A stretch of 64,000 bases of DNA, from assembly GCA_016709145.1 (NCBI GenBank), contig JADJEK010000001.1, forward strand, positions 124,001-188,000, in the 5' to 3' direction. Shown in pieces: positions 63,930 to 64,000 of this stretch. Source of the stretch: Planctomycetota bacterium (GTDB lineage: Bacteria; Planctomycetota; B15-G4; JADJEK01). The notes beneath the pieces were generated by a model. The model saw only the letters and a list, made by a program, of their open reading frames with translations, was not told the DNA's origin and made no database searches. Within the stretch, counting starts at the first letter, position 1, and each line of letters begins with the position of its first letter. A program made the position numbers and the translations under genes.

Positions 63930-64000
63930 GGCGAGCAAGCTAGCACTCGGCCCCGAGGCAAGAGGGGTCAGTCCCCGGCGGCAAGCGCGCAGCGACCGAC

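Overview
High-GC (roughly two-thirds G+C) bacterial chromosome, most likely from a planctomycete (Planctomycetota). This rests on gene content rather than a marker gene: a TIGR03790-type secreted protein, a DUF11 lipoprotein, a gingipain-like C25 peptidase, a very long multi-domain carboxypeptidase-regulatory-like protein, a TPR-CHAT protease, a secreted protein ending in a 'YGTGCAGS' type domain, a solitary tandem BMC-domain protein and fused membrane/spermidine-synthase proteins. No rRNA, tRNA, CRISPR array, prophage or intact insertion sequence was seen.

Layout. 1-1.2 kb: the start of an FdhF/YdeP-type molybdopterin oxidoreductase, cut by the window edge. 1.3-6 kb: a GT4 glycosyltransferase and a 1089-residue secreted repeat protein. 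6-15 kb: the most notable region, a minus-strand operon coding, in transcription order, a cytochrome oxidase subunit III with a c-type cytochrome inserted in it, a membrane-anchored diheme c / ethylbenzene-dehydrogenase-type heme b protein, a Tat-exported Mo-bis-MGD catalytic subunit, a 125-residue Cys-rich protein, a four-cluster Fe-S subunit and a TorD-like chaperone. The iron-sulfur ligand pattern Cys-x3-Asp-x3-Cys in the catalytic subunit and the N-terminus of the Fe-S subunit match, from memory, the periplasmic nitrite oxidoreductase (NXR) group of Nitrospira and anammox bacteria. 15-20 kb: a peroxiredoxin-like lipoprotein, a DUF11 lipoprotein and a Ski2-like helicase. 20.4-25.7 kb: three consecutive genes (membrane spermidine synthase-like, B12-binding radical SAM, Xaa-Pro dipeptidase), each broken by several small frameshifts, which looks like a stretch of poor consensus.

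26-32 kb: TIGR03790 protein, SRPBCC protein, 2Fe-2S ferredoxin and a 1080-residue TPR-CHAT protease. 32-38 kb: two lipoproteins, thiC with a TPP riboswitch, and a C25 peptidase. 38-45 kb: an intact membrane spermidine synthase-like protein, a secreted protein, a beta-helix protein and a tail-anchored hypothetical; an 82-bp perfect palindrome lies between two convergent genes here. 45-53 kb: SDR dehydrogenase coupled to a tandem BMC protein, a radical SAM/SPASM enzyme, a PfkB-like protein with a HEAT-like partner, homodimeric pyruvate dehydrogenase E1 (aceE) and a TatD nuclease. 53.8-64 kb: mobA coupled to an ABC exporter, a GT2/GT39-like membrane glycosylation pair, a YdjC deacetylase, a B12 radical SAM enzyme, a nitrilase-family amidase and a DUF2007-rhomboid protease.

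Functional links: the two Mo enzymes need bis-MGD cofactor, and mobA at 53.8 kb supplies a step of that; the TorD-like protein would load the Mo subunit before Tat export; the cytochrome proteins would carry electrons between it and the respiratory chain. Short hairpins built on GGGGACAG...CTGTCCCC recur in intergenic spaces and look like a dispersed palindromic repeat family.
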